A DNA stretch of 64,000 nt from assembly GCF_003427025.1 (NCBI RefSeq), contig NZ_QVAI01000010.1, positions 186,001 through 250,000 of the forward strand, in the 5' to 3' direction. Below, piece after piece: positions 53,492-61,644 of this stretch. The DNA is from Jiangella endophytica (GTDB lineage: Bacteria > Actinomycetota > Actinomycetes > Jiangellales > Jiangellaceae). A program made the translations under genes and the position numbers. A model generated the notes under the pieces. The model did no database searches. It was not told the DNA's origin and was given only the letters and a program-made list of their open reading frames with translations. How positions within the stretch are numbered: the stretch's first letter is position 1; each line of letters starts with the position of its first letter.

Positions 53492-53590
53492 GGTCTCGCC
53501 TCTCCACACGGCTCGACGCTCGTTCGGCGCTGCTGAACCGCGCACCTCCGAGCGTCCCACGGCCATTGAAGGGAGGGCGAACCGATCATG

Positions 53591-54457
53591 TCAAGATGCT
53601 GCCCGCGGGTGCGGGACGGCGGCCGACGCGCGGCGTTCCAGGAGGACGCAGTCGTGCCACACGCCGTCGCGCTGGGCGAACTTCTCCCGGAGGCCGACGG
53701 TGCGGTATCCGGCCTGGTGGTGCAGCGACAGCCCGGCCCGGTTCGCGCTGAACACCGACGTCTGCAGCGTCCAGATGCCGGCTCGGTCGGCCGCCGTGAC
53801 CTGGCGGAACAGCAGCGCCTTGCCGATGCCGCGGCCTCGGTGCGCCCGATCGACGTAGACCGATGTCTCGCCGACCCCGCGCAGCGGCTCGCGCTGCGAC
53901 GCGTGCGCGACCGTCGTCCAGCCGACGACGGAGCCGTCGAGCTCGGCGACCCAGCGGTGGCCGGGCAGCCAGCGGGCGGCCAGCCGGGTGCTCGGCGCCA
54001 CGGTGGTGTCGAACGACGCGATGCCGGTGTCGAGGCCCTCCTGGTAGATGCGCCGCACCGCCGGCCAGTCGTCCAGCCGGAGCTCGCGGACGGTGATGCC
54101 GGCGGGGACGTCCTCGGGGTGTCGCGGCCGCGTGGCCAGCGCCCCCATGACGACGTCGGCCATGTGCGGCAGCCCGATGATGCAGGCCTCGTTGACGGTG
54201 ACCCGGCTGAACGGGCCCTGGCGGTCGACGTGGACGAAGCCGACCTCGGCGAGCTTGCGCACATGGTGCGAGCAGGTCGACTGACTGATGCCCAGCCGCT
54301 CGGTCAGCTCACCCACCGTCCGGCCGGCGGGCGCGGTCGCGACGGCGTGCAGCAGCCGGACCCGGGTCGGATCGGCCAGACAGGCGAAGGATTCGGCGAA
54401 GCGGACGACGTCATCGGTGGGGAGCAGATCGGGGTGCGCGAGCGTGCCGGCGGTCAT
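53591..54457 (-). CDS. ArsR-type regulator fused to a phosphinothricin/ArsN-like GNAT acetyltransferase
   Basis: One 288-residue polypeptide with two domains. Residues 17-95 are an ArsR winged helix (FACLADPTRVRLLHAVA, LGISQSTCSHHVRKLAEVGFV) carrying three cysteines (Cys26, 62 and 92) that could sense arsenite or thiols. Residues about 118-275 resemble the PAT/ArsN1 acetyltransferases acting on phosphinothricin or arsinothricin: IYQEGLDTGIASFDT, TSVYVDRAHRGRGIGKALL with the acetyl-CoA loop at 207-214, and RDGVWHDCVLLER. A single open frame with no stop between the parts argues for a true fusion. Self-regulated resistance enzyme is the obvious idea, but no ars gene is adjacent. Confidence 0.85.
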   Translation of the reverse strand: MTAGTLAHPDLLPTDDVVRFAESFACLADPTRVRLLHAVATAPAGRTVGELTERLGISQSTCSHHVRKLAEVGFVHVDRQGPFSRVTVNEACIIGLPHMADVVMGALATRPRHPEDVPAGITVRELRLDDWPAVRRIYQEGLDTGIASFDTTVAPSTRLAARWLPGHRWVAELDGSVVGWTTVAHASQREPLRGVGETSVYVDRAHRGRGIGKALLFRQVTAADRAGIWTLQTSVFSANRAGLSLHHQAGYRTVGLREKFAQRDGVWHDCVLLERRASAAVPHPRAAS

Positions 54458-54535
54458 GGCAAGTGAGCTTATTGAGCCCGATCGATGCTCGCGTGATGTT
54501 CGCGTATCGCTGAGGTTTCTTCGGACGGAACAGGG

Positions 54536-55717
54536 TCAGAACGCCGCGCCGTCGGGCCGCCACTCGGTGATCGCGACCTCGCCGCCGTCGACGATGTCGA
54601 GGTAGGTGTGCGGCCCGTAGCCCTCGACGACCCAGGAGGTCAGCGGCAGCTCGGTGGCCGGCGCGCCCGGAACGGCGGCCAGCACGACCTCGTAGGTGAG
54701 GTCCGGGTTGTCCGCCGTGGGCATGGCGTTCCAGTCGACCACCGCCATGGCTCGGGCGCCCGGCGGGATCACCACCCGCGCGGCGTCGGGCGTCGGGACG
54801 ACGGTGACGGTCAGCGGCTGCTCGGCGAGGGTGCGGAAGGTGACGTCCGGGTGACCCTGGACGGCACACGGCGCCGGGCCGGTGTTCGTCGCGCCCAGGA
54901 ACAGGTACCGCGAGCCCAGCGCGGCGTCGCTGCCGGTGATCTCGAGACGCAGAGCGGCCGGGTCGCACTCGGGCGCGGACGGATCGGCGGGCCAGCCGGC
55001 GCTCGGGGTGTACGGCGGCCGTGGCGGCACGTCGGCGACGGCGAGCTCCGCCGAGTCGAGGGTGCGGATGACGTCCACCCCGGCGCCCTGCACCGCCGCG
55101 ACGTCGGCCACCTTCGCCAGGTCCGATGGGTCGCCCACCCGGACGTCCGCGGTCTCGCCGTCGAACACCGCCCGCACGACCCCCGGCGTGCCGGCGAAGA
55201 GGTACGCGTCGCCGATGGGCCCGCCGACCGCGTCGCGCACCTGCGGCAGCGGGTACGCACGGACGGTGATCTCCGACCCCGTCGGCGTCACCGGGTGCAG
55301 CCAGATCTCCAGCCGCGGCACGGGTAGCGGCGTCCCGGTCGCCCACGGTGTGGGTACCGTCCCCGGCGTCGTGGTGGGCGGCGCCGTCGACAGCAGCTGC
55401 CAGGCCTCGTGCAGGTCGTCCATCGCCTCGACCGTCGAGCCCGCGCCCTGCTCGGCGCGGTTCACGATGTCGAGCCGCATCGTCCAGGCCGCCCACTCGG
55501 CGGGATCGGCGGGCAGTTCCGCGTGCTCTTCGCCGTCCGGATCGCGATAGTGGAACGTGACGTCGCCGACGCCCGGGAGCGCGCGGGCGTCGGCGACGAT
55601 CGTCTCGGGATCGGGGGCGCCGCCGGCGTCGGCAGGTCCCGTGCTCGTCGAACCGCAGGCGGCGAGACCGAGGGTGAGAAGTGCGGCGAGGAGGGTACGA
55701 ATCGGCGCGGACGACAC
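54536..55717 (-). CDS. DUF4232-containing lipoprotein
   Basis: A 393-residue exported lipoprotein. The signal peptide (PIRTLLAALLTLGLAAC) ends in the lipobox LAAC, followed by a low-complexity Gly/Ser/Thr segment. The middle region (about 35-245) has no recognised fold; it includes WLHPVTPTGSEITVRAYPLP. The last 150 residues fit DUF4232: CDPAALRLEITGSDAALGSRYLFLGATN, then TGPAPCAVQGHPDVTF. Start GTG 55717; an open frame continues far upstream opposite the phosphatase gene but is not coding. It is divergent from the PhoD-like gene. Function unknown. Confidence 0.8.
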   Translation of the reverse strand: MSSAPIRTLLAALLTLGLAACGSTSTGPADAGGAPDPETIVADARALPGVGDVTFHYRDPDGEEHAELPADPAEWAAWTMRLDIVNRAEQGAGSTVEAMDDLHEAWQLLSTAPPTTTPGTVPTPWATGTPLPVPRLEIWLHPVTPTGSEITVRAYPLPQVRDAVGGPIGDAYLFAGTPGVVRAVFDGETADVRVGDPSDLAKVADVAAVQGAGVDVIRTLDSAELAVADVPPRPPYTPSAGWPADPSAPECDPAALRLEITGSDAALGSRYLFLGATNTGPAPCAVQGHPDVTFRTLAEQPLTVTVVPTPDAARVVIPPGARAMAVVDWNAMPTADNPDLTYEVVLAAVPGAPATELPLTSWVVEGYGPHTYLDIVDGGEVAITEWRPDGAAF

Positions 55718-55750
55718 GAAGCAGACCCTATGTCCACGAAGGAGGCGCCG

Positions 55751-57376
55751 GTGCCGGACTCGCTCGTCCTCGGGCCGTTGCTGCGTCACGTCGACCAGAA
55801 CTCGGCCCTGATCTGGGTCGAGACCGACCGCCCGGCGACCGTCCGGGTGCTCGACGCCGCCGCCCGCACGTTCACCGTCCACGGCCACCACTACGCGCTG
55901 GTCGCCGTCGACGGCCTCGCGCCCGGCACGTCCACGCCGTACGCCGTCGAGGTCGACGGCGAGCGGGTGTGGCCGGAGCCCGGGTCGCCGTTCCCGCCAC
56001 CGGTGATCCGCACGCGCGGCGACGGGCCGGTGCGGCTGACCTTCGGCTCCTGCCGCATGAGCGTCCCACACGACGCGAAGCACGACCGCGTGTACGGCGC
56101 CGACGCGCTGCGCGCCCTGGCGCTGACGCTCGCCGGCGCCGACGAGTCGGACCGGCCGGACGGGCTGGTGCTGCTGGGCGACCAGGTCTACGCCGACGAG
56201 ACCTCCGAGGCGATGCGCGAGTTCATCGCCGAACGCCGCGACGTCGACGAGGCGCCCGGCACCGAGGTGGCCGACTTCGAGGAGTACGCGCACCTCTACC
56301 GGCTGGCCTGGACCGACCCGGCGGTGCGCTGGCTGCTGTCGACCGTGCCGGCCGCGATGATCTTCGACGACCACGACATCCGCGACGACTGGAACACGTC
56401 GCACGCCTGGCGGCAGACGATGGCGGGGCAGGCGTGGTGGCGGCGCCGGATCACCGGCGGCATCGCCGCGTACTGGCTCTACCAGCACGTGGGCAACCTG
56501 TCGCCGTCCGAGCGGGCCGCCGACCCCGTGCTGGCCGCCGTCACGTCGGCCGACGGCGACGCCGGCGCGGTGCTCGACGAGTTCGCCTGGCGGGCCGACC
56601 AGGACCCCGCGTCGTACCGGTGGAGCTTCACCCGCGACCTCGGGCCGGCCCGGCTGGTGATGATCGACTCGCGCTGCGGCCGGGTCCTCGATCCGGAGAA
56701 GCGGACGATCGTCGACGACGCCGAGTGGGACTGGATCGCCGGTCAGGTCCGCGCCACCGAGCACGTCGAGCACCTGTTCCTCGGCACGTCGCTGCCGTAC
56801 CTGCTGCCGCGCGGCCTGCACGACCTGGAGGCGTGGAACGAGGCGACGGCCGCCGGCGCGTGGGGCGGCCGGTTCGCCCGCGGCGCCGAGTCGCTGCGGC
56901 AGGCCATCGACCTGGAGCATTGGGCGGCGTTCGGCCGGTCCTTCGACGCGATGGCCGAGTTGGTGACGTCGGTGGCGACCGGGCCGGACGGGCGGCGGCC
57001 GCAGACGATCTCGTTCCTCTCCGGCGACGTGCACTATTCCTACGCCGCTCGGCTGGACTACCCGGGCCGGACGTCGCGGACCAGCCGCGTCCACCAGCTG
57101 GTCTGCTCGCCGGTGCGCAACCCGCTGAGCCGGACGCTGCGCTACCTCAACGGCGCCGCGGCCTTCGCCGTCGCGCGCGTCGCCGGGACCGCGCTGGCCC
57201 GGCTGGCCAGGGTGCCGAAGCCGCCCGTGCGCTGGTCGATCGAGGCCGGGCCGCGGTTCGACAACGCCCTGGCCACGCTCGAGGTGACCGACGGGACCGC
57301 CCGGGTGCGCTGGGAGACCGGCCGGGTCGACGGCGACACCGCGACGATGTCCGAGGTGCTGTCGGCCTCGCTGTGA
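55751..57376 (+). CDS. PhoD-like metallophosphatase/phosphodiesterase
   Basis: A 541-residue PhoD-family enzyme without an obvious signal peptide. An N-terminal Ig-like domain (SALIWVETDRPATVRVLD, about 10-95) precedes the metallophosphatase core: LTFGSCRMSVPHD, VLLGDQVYADETSE with the metal-binding Asp, MIFDDHDIRDDWN with Asp/His, and ISFLSGDVHYSYAARL with the C-terminal His. Start: GTG 55751 is preceded by a perfect GAAGGAGG five bases away and is preferred to ATG 55730. Lack of a Tat signal separates it from secreted PhoD alkaline phosphatases, so it may act inside the cell on phosphodiesters. Confidence 0.87.
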   Translation: MPDSLVLGPLLRHVDQNSALIWVETDRPATVRVLDAAARTFTVHGHHYALVAVDGLAPGTSTPYAVEVDGERVWPEPGSPFPPPVIRTRGDGPVRLTFGSCRMSVPHDAKHDRVYGADALRALALTLAGADESDRPDGLVLLGDQVYADETSEAMREFIAERRDVDEAPGTEVADFEEYAHLYRLAWTDPAVRWLLSTVPAAMIFDDHDIRDDWNTSHAWRQTMAGQAWWRRRITGGIAAYWLYQHVGNLSPSERAADPVLAAVTSADGDAGAVLDEFAWRADQDPASYRWSFTRDLGPARLVMIDSRCGRVLDPEKRTIVDDAEWDWIAGQVRATEHVEHLFLGTSLPYLLPRGLHDLEAWNEATAAGAWGGRFARGAESLRQAIDLEHWAAFGRSFDAMAELVTSVATGPDGRRPQTISFLSGDVHYSYAARLDYPGRTSRTSRVHQLVCSPVRNPLSRTLRYLNGAAAFAVARVAGTALARLARVPKPPVRWSIEAGPRFDNALATLEVTDGTARVRWETGRVDGDTATMSEVLSASL

Positions 57377-57377
57377 G

Positions 57378-58265
57378 TCAGTCCGCGACGGTGACGCGCA
57401 GCGCGTGCGGCCGCACCGTCCACGTCCGGGCGCCGGCCAGTTCGGCCAGCTCGCCGTCCGCGTTCAGCGGCACCGGTCCGCCGGCGACGGTCACCTCGTG
57501 GCCGCGCGCCTCGATGACGTCGTGGCGCTCGGGGTGCCGGCCGCGGACCAGAGCGGCCGCGAACGCCAGCCTGGCCCGCCACCCGGTCGAGAACGACACC
57601 ACGACGTCCACCCGGCCGTCGTCCGGCCGCGCCGAGGGCGTCACGGGGGCGCCGCCGCCGATCGTGACGCCGTTGCCGAGCGCGACCATCAGCGAGCGCC
57701 GGTCGCCGCGGGCCACCACCTGGCCGTCGACGGTGACCCGCAGCTTCCAGCCGCGCGCCGCCGCGCCGGCGACCGCGCTGCCCACCGGGTAGGCCAGCCG
57801 GCCCAGCCGCGGCTTCAGCGGGAGGGCGCGCCGGCCGGCCTCCGCGCCCACGCCCAGGTGCACCGCGTTCACCACCACCCCGCCGGCGTCGTCGGTCAGC
57901 ACGTCCAGCTCCCGCGCCCGGCCGTCCAGCACCACCTCGGCGGCGCGGGCCGGGTCCAGCGGCAGGCCGAGCGTGCGGGCGAGGTCGTTGCCGGTGCCCA
58001 GCGGCACCAGCCCGAACCCGAACGGCCGGTCCAGCCGGCCGAGCCGCAGCGCGGTGGCGACCAGCAGGTGCACCGAGCCGTCGCCGCCCAGCACCACCGG
58101 CCGGTGCTCGGGATGGCGGTCCAGCACGCCCGCCATCGCGTCAGGGTCGAGATCGGCCACCTGGACCTCGTCGGCGCCGGCGCGCAGCACGCCGAGCACG
58201 GTCTCGACCGCCTCGTCGCGCGCGCCGCCGGCGCGGGTGTTCGTGATGACCAGCAGTTTCGTCAC
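57378..58265 (-). CDS. Diacylglycerol kinase-family lipid kinase
   Basis: A 295-residue DAGK catalytic-domain protein: LLVITNTRAGGARDEAVET at the N-terminus, RPVVLGGDGSVHLLVATAL with the GGDGS nucleotide motif and GLVPLGTGNDLARTLGLPLDP with GTGND. The rest is the beta-sandwich domain ending VPLNADGELAELAG. It phosphorylates diacylglycerol or a related lipid. GTG 58265 gives VTKLLVITN. It is convergent with the PhoD-like gene with a single base between the stops, and divergent from the ArsR gene. Confidence 0.9.
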   Translation of the reverse strand: MTKLLVITNTRAGGARDEAVETVLGVLRAGADEVQVADLDPDAMAGVLDRHPEHRPVVLGGDGSVHLLVATALRLGRLDRPFGFGLVPLGTGNDLARTLGLPLDPARAAEVVLDGRARELDVLTDDAGGVVVNAVHLGVGAEAGRRALPLKPRLGRLAYPVGSAVAGAAARGWKLRVTVDGQVVARGDRRSLMVALGNGVTIGGGAPVTPSARPDDGRVDVVVSFSTGWRARLAFAAALVRGRHPERHDVIEARGHEVTVAGGPVPLNADGELAELAGARTWTVRPHALRVTVAD

Positions 58266-58283
58266 GCGAGCGATTGTGCCCCG

Positions 58284-58327
58284 TTGACATGAGAACAATC
58301 TGAGCGATAATCAACCTATCGGTTTAT
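58284..58327 (+). promoter_or_regulatory. Promoter TTGACA-N16-GATAAT with overlapping ArsR-type operator
   Basis: TTGACA (58284-58289) and GATAAT (58306-58311) are 16 nt apart, the best sigma-70-type promoter in the window. Directly over the -10 and start region lies ATCAACCTATCGGTTTAT (58310-58327), a near-palindrome of the AACC-N4-GGTT kind. A second ATCAAC half follows at 58326. It probably binds the ArsR protein encoded next, giving autoregulation of arsR and the two SRPBCC genes. Confidence 0.75.
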
Positions 58328-58344
58328 CAACTAGGTGGTTGTCT

Positions 58345-58686
58345 ATGAGCGACGCTCTCAGCCTGGTCTTCGGCGCGCTCGCCGACCCGACCCGGCGCGG
58401 CATCCTCGCCCGGCTGGCCGAGGGGCCCGCGCCGGTCACCGAGCTGGGCCGCCCCTTCGACATGACCGCGCAGGCGATCTCCAAGCACCTCAAGGTGCTC
58501 GAGCGGGCCGGGCTGGTCACGCGCGGACGACAGGGCCAGTGGCGCCCGTGCCGGTTGGAGGTCGAGCCGCTGGACCGCGCCACCGGCTGGATCGAACAGC
58601 ACCGCGCGGTCTGGGCCGACTCCCTCGACCGCCTCGAGCAGGAGATCGTCAGGATCCAGGAAGGACGGCACCATGACCAGGACTGA
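58345..58686 (+). CDS. ArsR/SmtB-family repressor (SRPBCC-linked type)
   Basis: A 113-residue single-domain winged helix: LVFGALADPTRRGILARLAEGP, ELGRPFDMTAQAISKHLKVLERAGLVTRGRQGQWRPC. No metal-binding cysteine pair is present. This subgroup, beginning 'FGALADPTRR', is normally encoded next to SRPBCC proteins, as here. ATG 58345 has AGGTGG upstream. It overlaps the first SRPBCC gene by 14 nt and is preceded by a clear promoter-operator. Confidence 0.92.
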   Translation: MSDALSLVFGALADPTRRGILARLAEGPAPVTELGRPFDMTAQAISKHLKVLERAGLVTRGRQGQWRPCRLEVEPLDRATGWIEQHRAVWADSLDRLEQEIVRIQEGRHHDQD

Positions 58687-59149
58687 GGTCGAGTTCGCGC
58701 GCGGCCGGCAGGACATCGTCGTCACCCGCCAGTTCGCCGCGGCGCCGGACGTCGTGTTCGCGGCCATGACCGACCCGGAGCTCATCCCGCGCTGGTGGGG
58801 GTCGCGCCGGTTCGACACCACTGTCGAGGAGATGGACGTCCGCCGCGGCGGGCTCTGGCGGTTCGTCACGCGGCACCGAGAACCCCCGGCCACGCCGTAC
58901 ACCTTCTGGGGCGTCTACCACGACGTCGTGCCGGGTTCGCTGGTCGTGTCGACGCTGGAGTTCGCCATGGGCGGTCCGGGGCGGCTGCAGCTGGTCACCG
59001 ACCGGTTCGAGGCCGGCCCGGACGGTGGCACCCGCTACACCAACGTCGCGCTGTTCCAGTCCGCGGAGGACCGCGACGGCTGGATCCCCACGGACATGGA
59101 GTCCGGCATCCGCGAGTCGCTGGACCTCGTCGACGGCCTGATCGGGTGA
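58673..59149 (+). CDS. SRPBCC (AHSA1-like) protein, first copy
   Basis: A 158-residue START/SRPBCC-fold protein: VVTRQFAAAPDVVFAAMTDPELIPRWWGSRRF, DVRRGGLWRFVTRHREPPATPYTFWGVYHDV and RYTNVALFQSAEDRDGWIPTDM. The fold makes a deep hydrophobic pocket for a small ligand; no enzyme activity is evident. The start ATG 58673 overlaps the arsR end by 14 nt. Paired with a second, different SRPBCC gene 7 nt downstream. Confidence 0.88.
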   Translation: MTRTEVEFARGRQDIVVTRQFAAAPDVVFAAMTDPELIPRWWGSRRFDTTVEEMDVRRGGLWRFVTRHREPPATPYTFWGVYHDVVPGSLVVSTLEFAMGGPGRLQLVTDRFEAGPDGGTRYTNVALFQSAEDRDGWIPTDMESGIRESLDLVDGLIG

Positions 59150-59156
59150 TGCGCTG

Positions 59157-59618
59157 ATGGACCTCACCGTGACGCGCGGGTACGACGCGCCGCCCGCCCG
59201 GGTCTGGGCGGCTCTGACGGACTCCGGCCTCGTCCGGCGCTGGTGGGGCCCCGACGGCTTCACCGCGCCGGTCGCGCGCATGGACGTGCGTCCCGGCGGC
59301 ACGTCGCTGGTGGCGATGCGCTCGCCCGGCGGCGTCGAGCTCTACAACACGTGGACGTACGGCCTGGTCGATCCGCCACACCGGCTCGAGTACGTGATGG
59401 GCTTCTGCGACGCGTCCGGCCGGCCGGTGCCGCCGTCGTCGCTCGGACTGCCCGCCGACATCCCCGAGACCGGGGTCCCGCACGAGGTGACGCTGACTCC
59501 GTCGGGCGGCGGGACGGAGCTGACGGTCACCGAGCGCGGCTACGGCGCGCCGGACACCGCGCGGCTGTCGCGGCTCGGGCTGGAGCAGACCCTGGACAAA
59601 CTCGCCGCCGTCTTGTGA
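59157..59618 (+). CDS. SRPBCC (AHSA1-like) protein, second copy
   Basis: A 153-residue SRPBCC-fold protein, clearly related to its neighbour but distinct: VTRGYDAPPARVWAALTDSGLVRRWWGPDGFTAPVARMDVRPGG, ELYNTWTYGLVDPPHRLEYV and a C-terminal RLGLEQTLDKLAAVL helix. The ligand is unknown. It ends the arsR-SRPBCC-SRPBCC unit. Its final codons contain the -35 (TTGTGA) of the downstream paralogous array. Confidence 0.88.
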   Translation: MDLTVTRGYDAPPARVWAALTDSGLVRRWWGPDGFTAPVARMDVRPGGTSLVAMRSPGGVELYNTWTYGLVDPPHRLEYVMGFCDASGRPVPPSSLGLPADIPETGVPHEVTLTPSGGGTELTVTERGYGAPDTARLSRLGLEQTLDKLAAVL

Positions 59619-59642
59619 GGGGCGCCGCTACTCGGCGACAAT
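59613..59642 (+). promoter_or_regulatory. Promoter TTGTGA-N18-GACAAT for the paralogous array
   Basis: TTGTGA (59613-59618) and GACAAT (59637-59642) are 18 nt apart, and the ATG of the first array gene begins 6 nt after the -10 (59649), so the mRNA should be leaderless. The same GACAAT plus 6-nt arrangement recurs before the fourth gene. Confidence 0.55.
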
Positions 59643-59648
59643 CCACGG

Positions 59649-60560
59649 ATGACGCAGGGTGACGAGCCGCTCGACCTCGGCGTGGTGGGCATCGACGACG
59701 ATCCCGCGCCGGACGAGCCGCCGCGCGGTCCCGGCCGGTGGCGGTGGACGATCGTGCCGTTGGCGACGTTCGCCGCGGGCGGGGTGCTCGGCCTGGTCGT
59801 CGCCGACACCCGCGGCGAGGCCGCCGAGTACGCCGACGTCCGGCTGGTGGGTGGCGCGGTCCAGAGCGTGTCCGGCTGGTCCGAACCGGACGCGCCCGGC
59901 CGGATCGAGCTCGACCTGTTCAATATCGGCGAGCACGAGGTCGAGATCCTGGGGCTGGAGCCGGCCGGCATGACCCTCGACCCCGGGGTGGAACCGGCCG
60001 AGCCGGTCCCGGCGCCGCCTGGCGCGTGGGTGACCGCCGGCCAGGACGGGCTGGTCGTCGACTGCGAGGCCCCGGTCGGCGACGGCGTGCTGGTACGGGT
60101 CCGCGATGCCGGCGGCACTGAACGGCTGGTCGAACCCGACCTGCGACCCGGCTCCGGCGGCCTCCAGGTCGCCTGGCTGACCGCTTGCGGGCCGCCTCAC
60201 GCCATGTTCCCCGCGCCCGTCTCGACGGTGACGGCGACCGACGCCGAGAGCGTCAGCACCGACGTCCGGCTGGCGAACACCGGCACTGAGACCATGGAGG
60301 TGGTCGAGCTGGCGGCCCTGACCCCCGGACTGGACATCACGGGACCCGAGGTGCCGTTCGACGTGCCGGCGGGCGAGTCGGTGACCGTGCCGGTGACCTG
60401 GACGGTCGCCAACTGCAGCCTGGCCCTGCTCTGGCCGGAGCCGCGGCTCCTCTATGCGATCGCCGGGGAGGAGTCGTCGCGCGGCGAGTACCCGGTGGAG
60501 GGGCCGGTCCAGGCCGAGCTGGTGCTGCTGGTCGACCGCGTCTGCGGGAGCGGGTCGTGA
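59649..60560 (+). CDS. Tandem paralogue 1: single-pass membrane protein, two beta-sandwich-like repeats
   Basis: A 303-residue protein of a family I do not recognise. Residues 1-32 are an acidic, proline-rich cytosolic tail starting TQGDEPLDLGVV. A transmembrane helix spans about 33-52 (VPLATFAAGGVLGLVV). The external part (55-303) shows two halves, each with a strand-rich 'NxGExxVEILGLE' or 'NTGTETMEVVELA' block and a DC/C pair, like two Ig-like domains. Cysteines 139, 180, 256 and 299 are conserved in all four paralogues and probably form two disulfides. The gene starts a four-gene array in which neighbours overlap by 4 nt. No enzyme motif. Function unknown; a surface or periplasmic structural or sensing role is possible. 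Confidence 0.75.
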   Translation: MTQGDEPLDLGVVGIDDDPAPDEPPRGPGRWRWTIVPLATFAAGGVLGLVVADTRGEAAEYADVRLVGGAVQSVSGWSEPDAPGRIELDLFNIGEHEVEILGLEPAGMTLDPGVEPAEPVPAPPGAWVTAGQDGLVVDCEAPVGDGVLVRVRDAGGTERLVEPDLRPGSGGLQVAWLTACGPPHAMFPAPVSTVTATDAESVSTDVRLANTGTETMEVVELAALTPGLDITGPEVPFDVPAGESVTVPVTWTVANCSLALLWPEPRLLYAIAGEESSRGEYPVEGPVQAELVLLVDRVCGSGS

Positions 60561-60715
60561 CGGACGGCGACGAGCCGCTCGACCTCGGCGTGGTGCGCGG
60601 CGGCCAGGACCGGGAGCCGCCGGCGGACCCGGGCGATCGGCCCGGCCGTCCCGGCAAGCGTTCCGCCCTGCGGCGCTGGGCGGCGGTCGCGGCAGCGTTC
60701 GTCGTCGGCGGGGTG
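60512..60715 (+). repeat. 204-bp direct repeat, copy 1
   Basis: This segment spans the end of array gene 1 and the start of gene 2. It equals 61441-61644 except for one base (A at 60694, G at 61623). It codes the last 15 residues of one paralogue and the first 53 of the next, plus the GTGA junction. Confidence 0.95.
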
Positions 60716-61489
60716 CTGGGGTTGGTGGTGGCCGACGCCCGCGACGACGCGGCCGGGTACGCCGACGTCCGGCTGGTGGGCGGTGCCATCCAGGGCATGT
60801 CCGACCACGCCGACGAGACCGCACCCGGTTTCCTCGAGATCAGCCTGCTCAACCTCGGCGAGCACGAGGTCGAGATCCTGGGTCTCGAGCCGCACGGCAT
60901 GACCGTGGCCGCCGCCGACGAGCCCGCCGAGCCGCTCCGGGCGCCGCCCGGCGAATGGGTGACCGCGCGGCAGGACCGCCTGATCGCCGACTGTGCCGGT
61001 CCGTCACGTGACGGCCTGCGGGTGCGGGTGCGCGACGCCGGCGGCACGCAGCGCGTGGTCGAGGCGGACACACTGCCCGAGTTCGGTGGCGTCGCCGGGC
61101 TGGTCGACTACGTCTGCCGGCCGGTCGACCTGGTCTTTCCCGCCATCGGCGCCACCATCGTGAGTCGCGAGTCCGGCAGCGTCACCATGGAGCTGCGCGT
61201 CGCGAACGACGGTACCGGGCCGCTGCCGGTGTCCGCCTTCGAGCCGGACACCCCGGGCATGGTCGCCACCGGCCCGGAGGTGCCGTTCGAGGTGCCGGCG
61301 GCCGGCTCCATCTCCGTCCCGCTGACCTGGACCGTCACCGACTGCCGGCTGGCGACGGGCTGGCCGGGGGTGCAGATCGCCTACACCGTCGGCGCCGACG
61401 GGCAGTCGCGCGGGCACTACCAGCTCGACGGCACGGCCCGGGCCGAGCTGGTGCTGCTGGTCGACCGCGTCTGCGGGAGCGGGTCGTGA
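60557..61489 (+). CDS. Tandem paralogue 2 of the membrane-protein array
   Basis: 310 residues, GTG 60557 overlapping the first gene by 4 nt. Same plan as paralogue 1: TDGDEPLDLGVVRGGQ tail, a basic stretch PGKRSALRRW, a transmembrane helix AAVAAAFVVGGVLGLVVAD, then two external repeats (LLNLGEHEVEILGLE; VANDGTGPLPVSAFE) with the four conserved cysteines (IADCAGP, DYVCRPV, VTDCRLA and DRVCGSGS). The first 53 codons are nearly identical to those of paralogue 3 and the last 15 to those of paralogue 1, while the middle differs strongly. This points to recent duplication or gene conversion. Function unknown. Confidence 0.75.
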   Translation: MTDGDEPLDLGVVRGGQDREPPADPGDRPGRPGKRSALRRWAAVAAAFVVGGVLGLVVADARDDAAGYADVRLVGGAIQGMSDHADETAPGFLEISLLNLGEHEVEILGLEPHGMTVAAADEPAEPLRAPPGEWVTARQDRLIADCAGPSRDGLRVRVRDAGGTQRVVEADTLPEFGGVAGLVDYVCRPVDLVFPAIGATIVSRESGSVTMELRVANDGTGPLPVSAFEPDTPGMVATGPEVPFEVPAAGSISVPLTWTVTDCRLATGWPGVQIAYTVGADGQSRGHYQLDGTARAELVLLVDRVCGSGS

Positions 61490-61644
61490 CGGACGGCGAC
61501 GAGCCGCTCGACCTCGGCGTGGTGCGCGGCGGCCAGGACCGGGAGCCGCCGGCGGACCCGGGCGATCGGCCCGGCCGTCCCGGCAAGCGTTCCGCCCTGC
61601 GGCGCTGGGCGGCGGTCGCGGCGGCGTTCGTCGTCGGCGGGGTG
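61441..61644 (+). repeat. 204-bp direct repeat, copy 2
   Basis: Near-identical partner (203 of 204 bases) of 60512-60715, at an offset of 929 nt. It spans the junction of array genes 2 and 3. Sequence outside the repeat diverges at once on both sides. Confidence 0.95.

Noticed and set aside
54474..54490. GAGC-N9-GCTC as operator of the ArsR-GNAT gene
   Set aside because: The arms are only 4 bp and the centre does not pair; too weak to list as a site.
55718..57094. Long N-terminal extension of the DUF4232 lipoprotein gene
   Set aside because: It would hide the signal peptide and lipobox and runs antisense to the clear PhoD-like gene; GTG 55717 places the signal peptide at the N-terminus.
60512..61644. 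Repeat as CRISPR or insertion sequence
   Set aside because: Only two long copies, in coding sequence at paralogue junctions, with no spacers, no terminal inverted repeats and no transposase.
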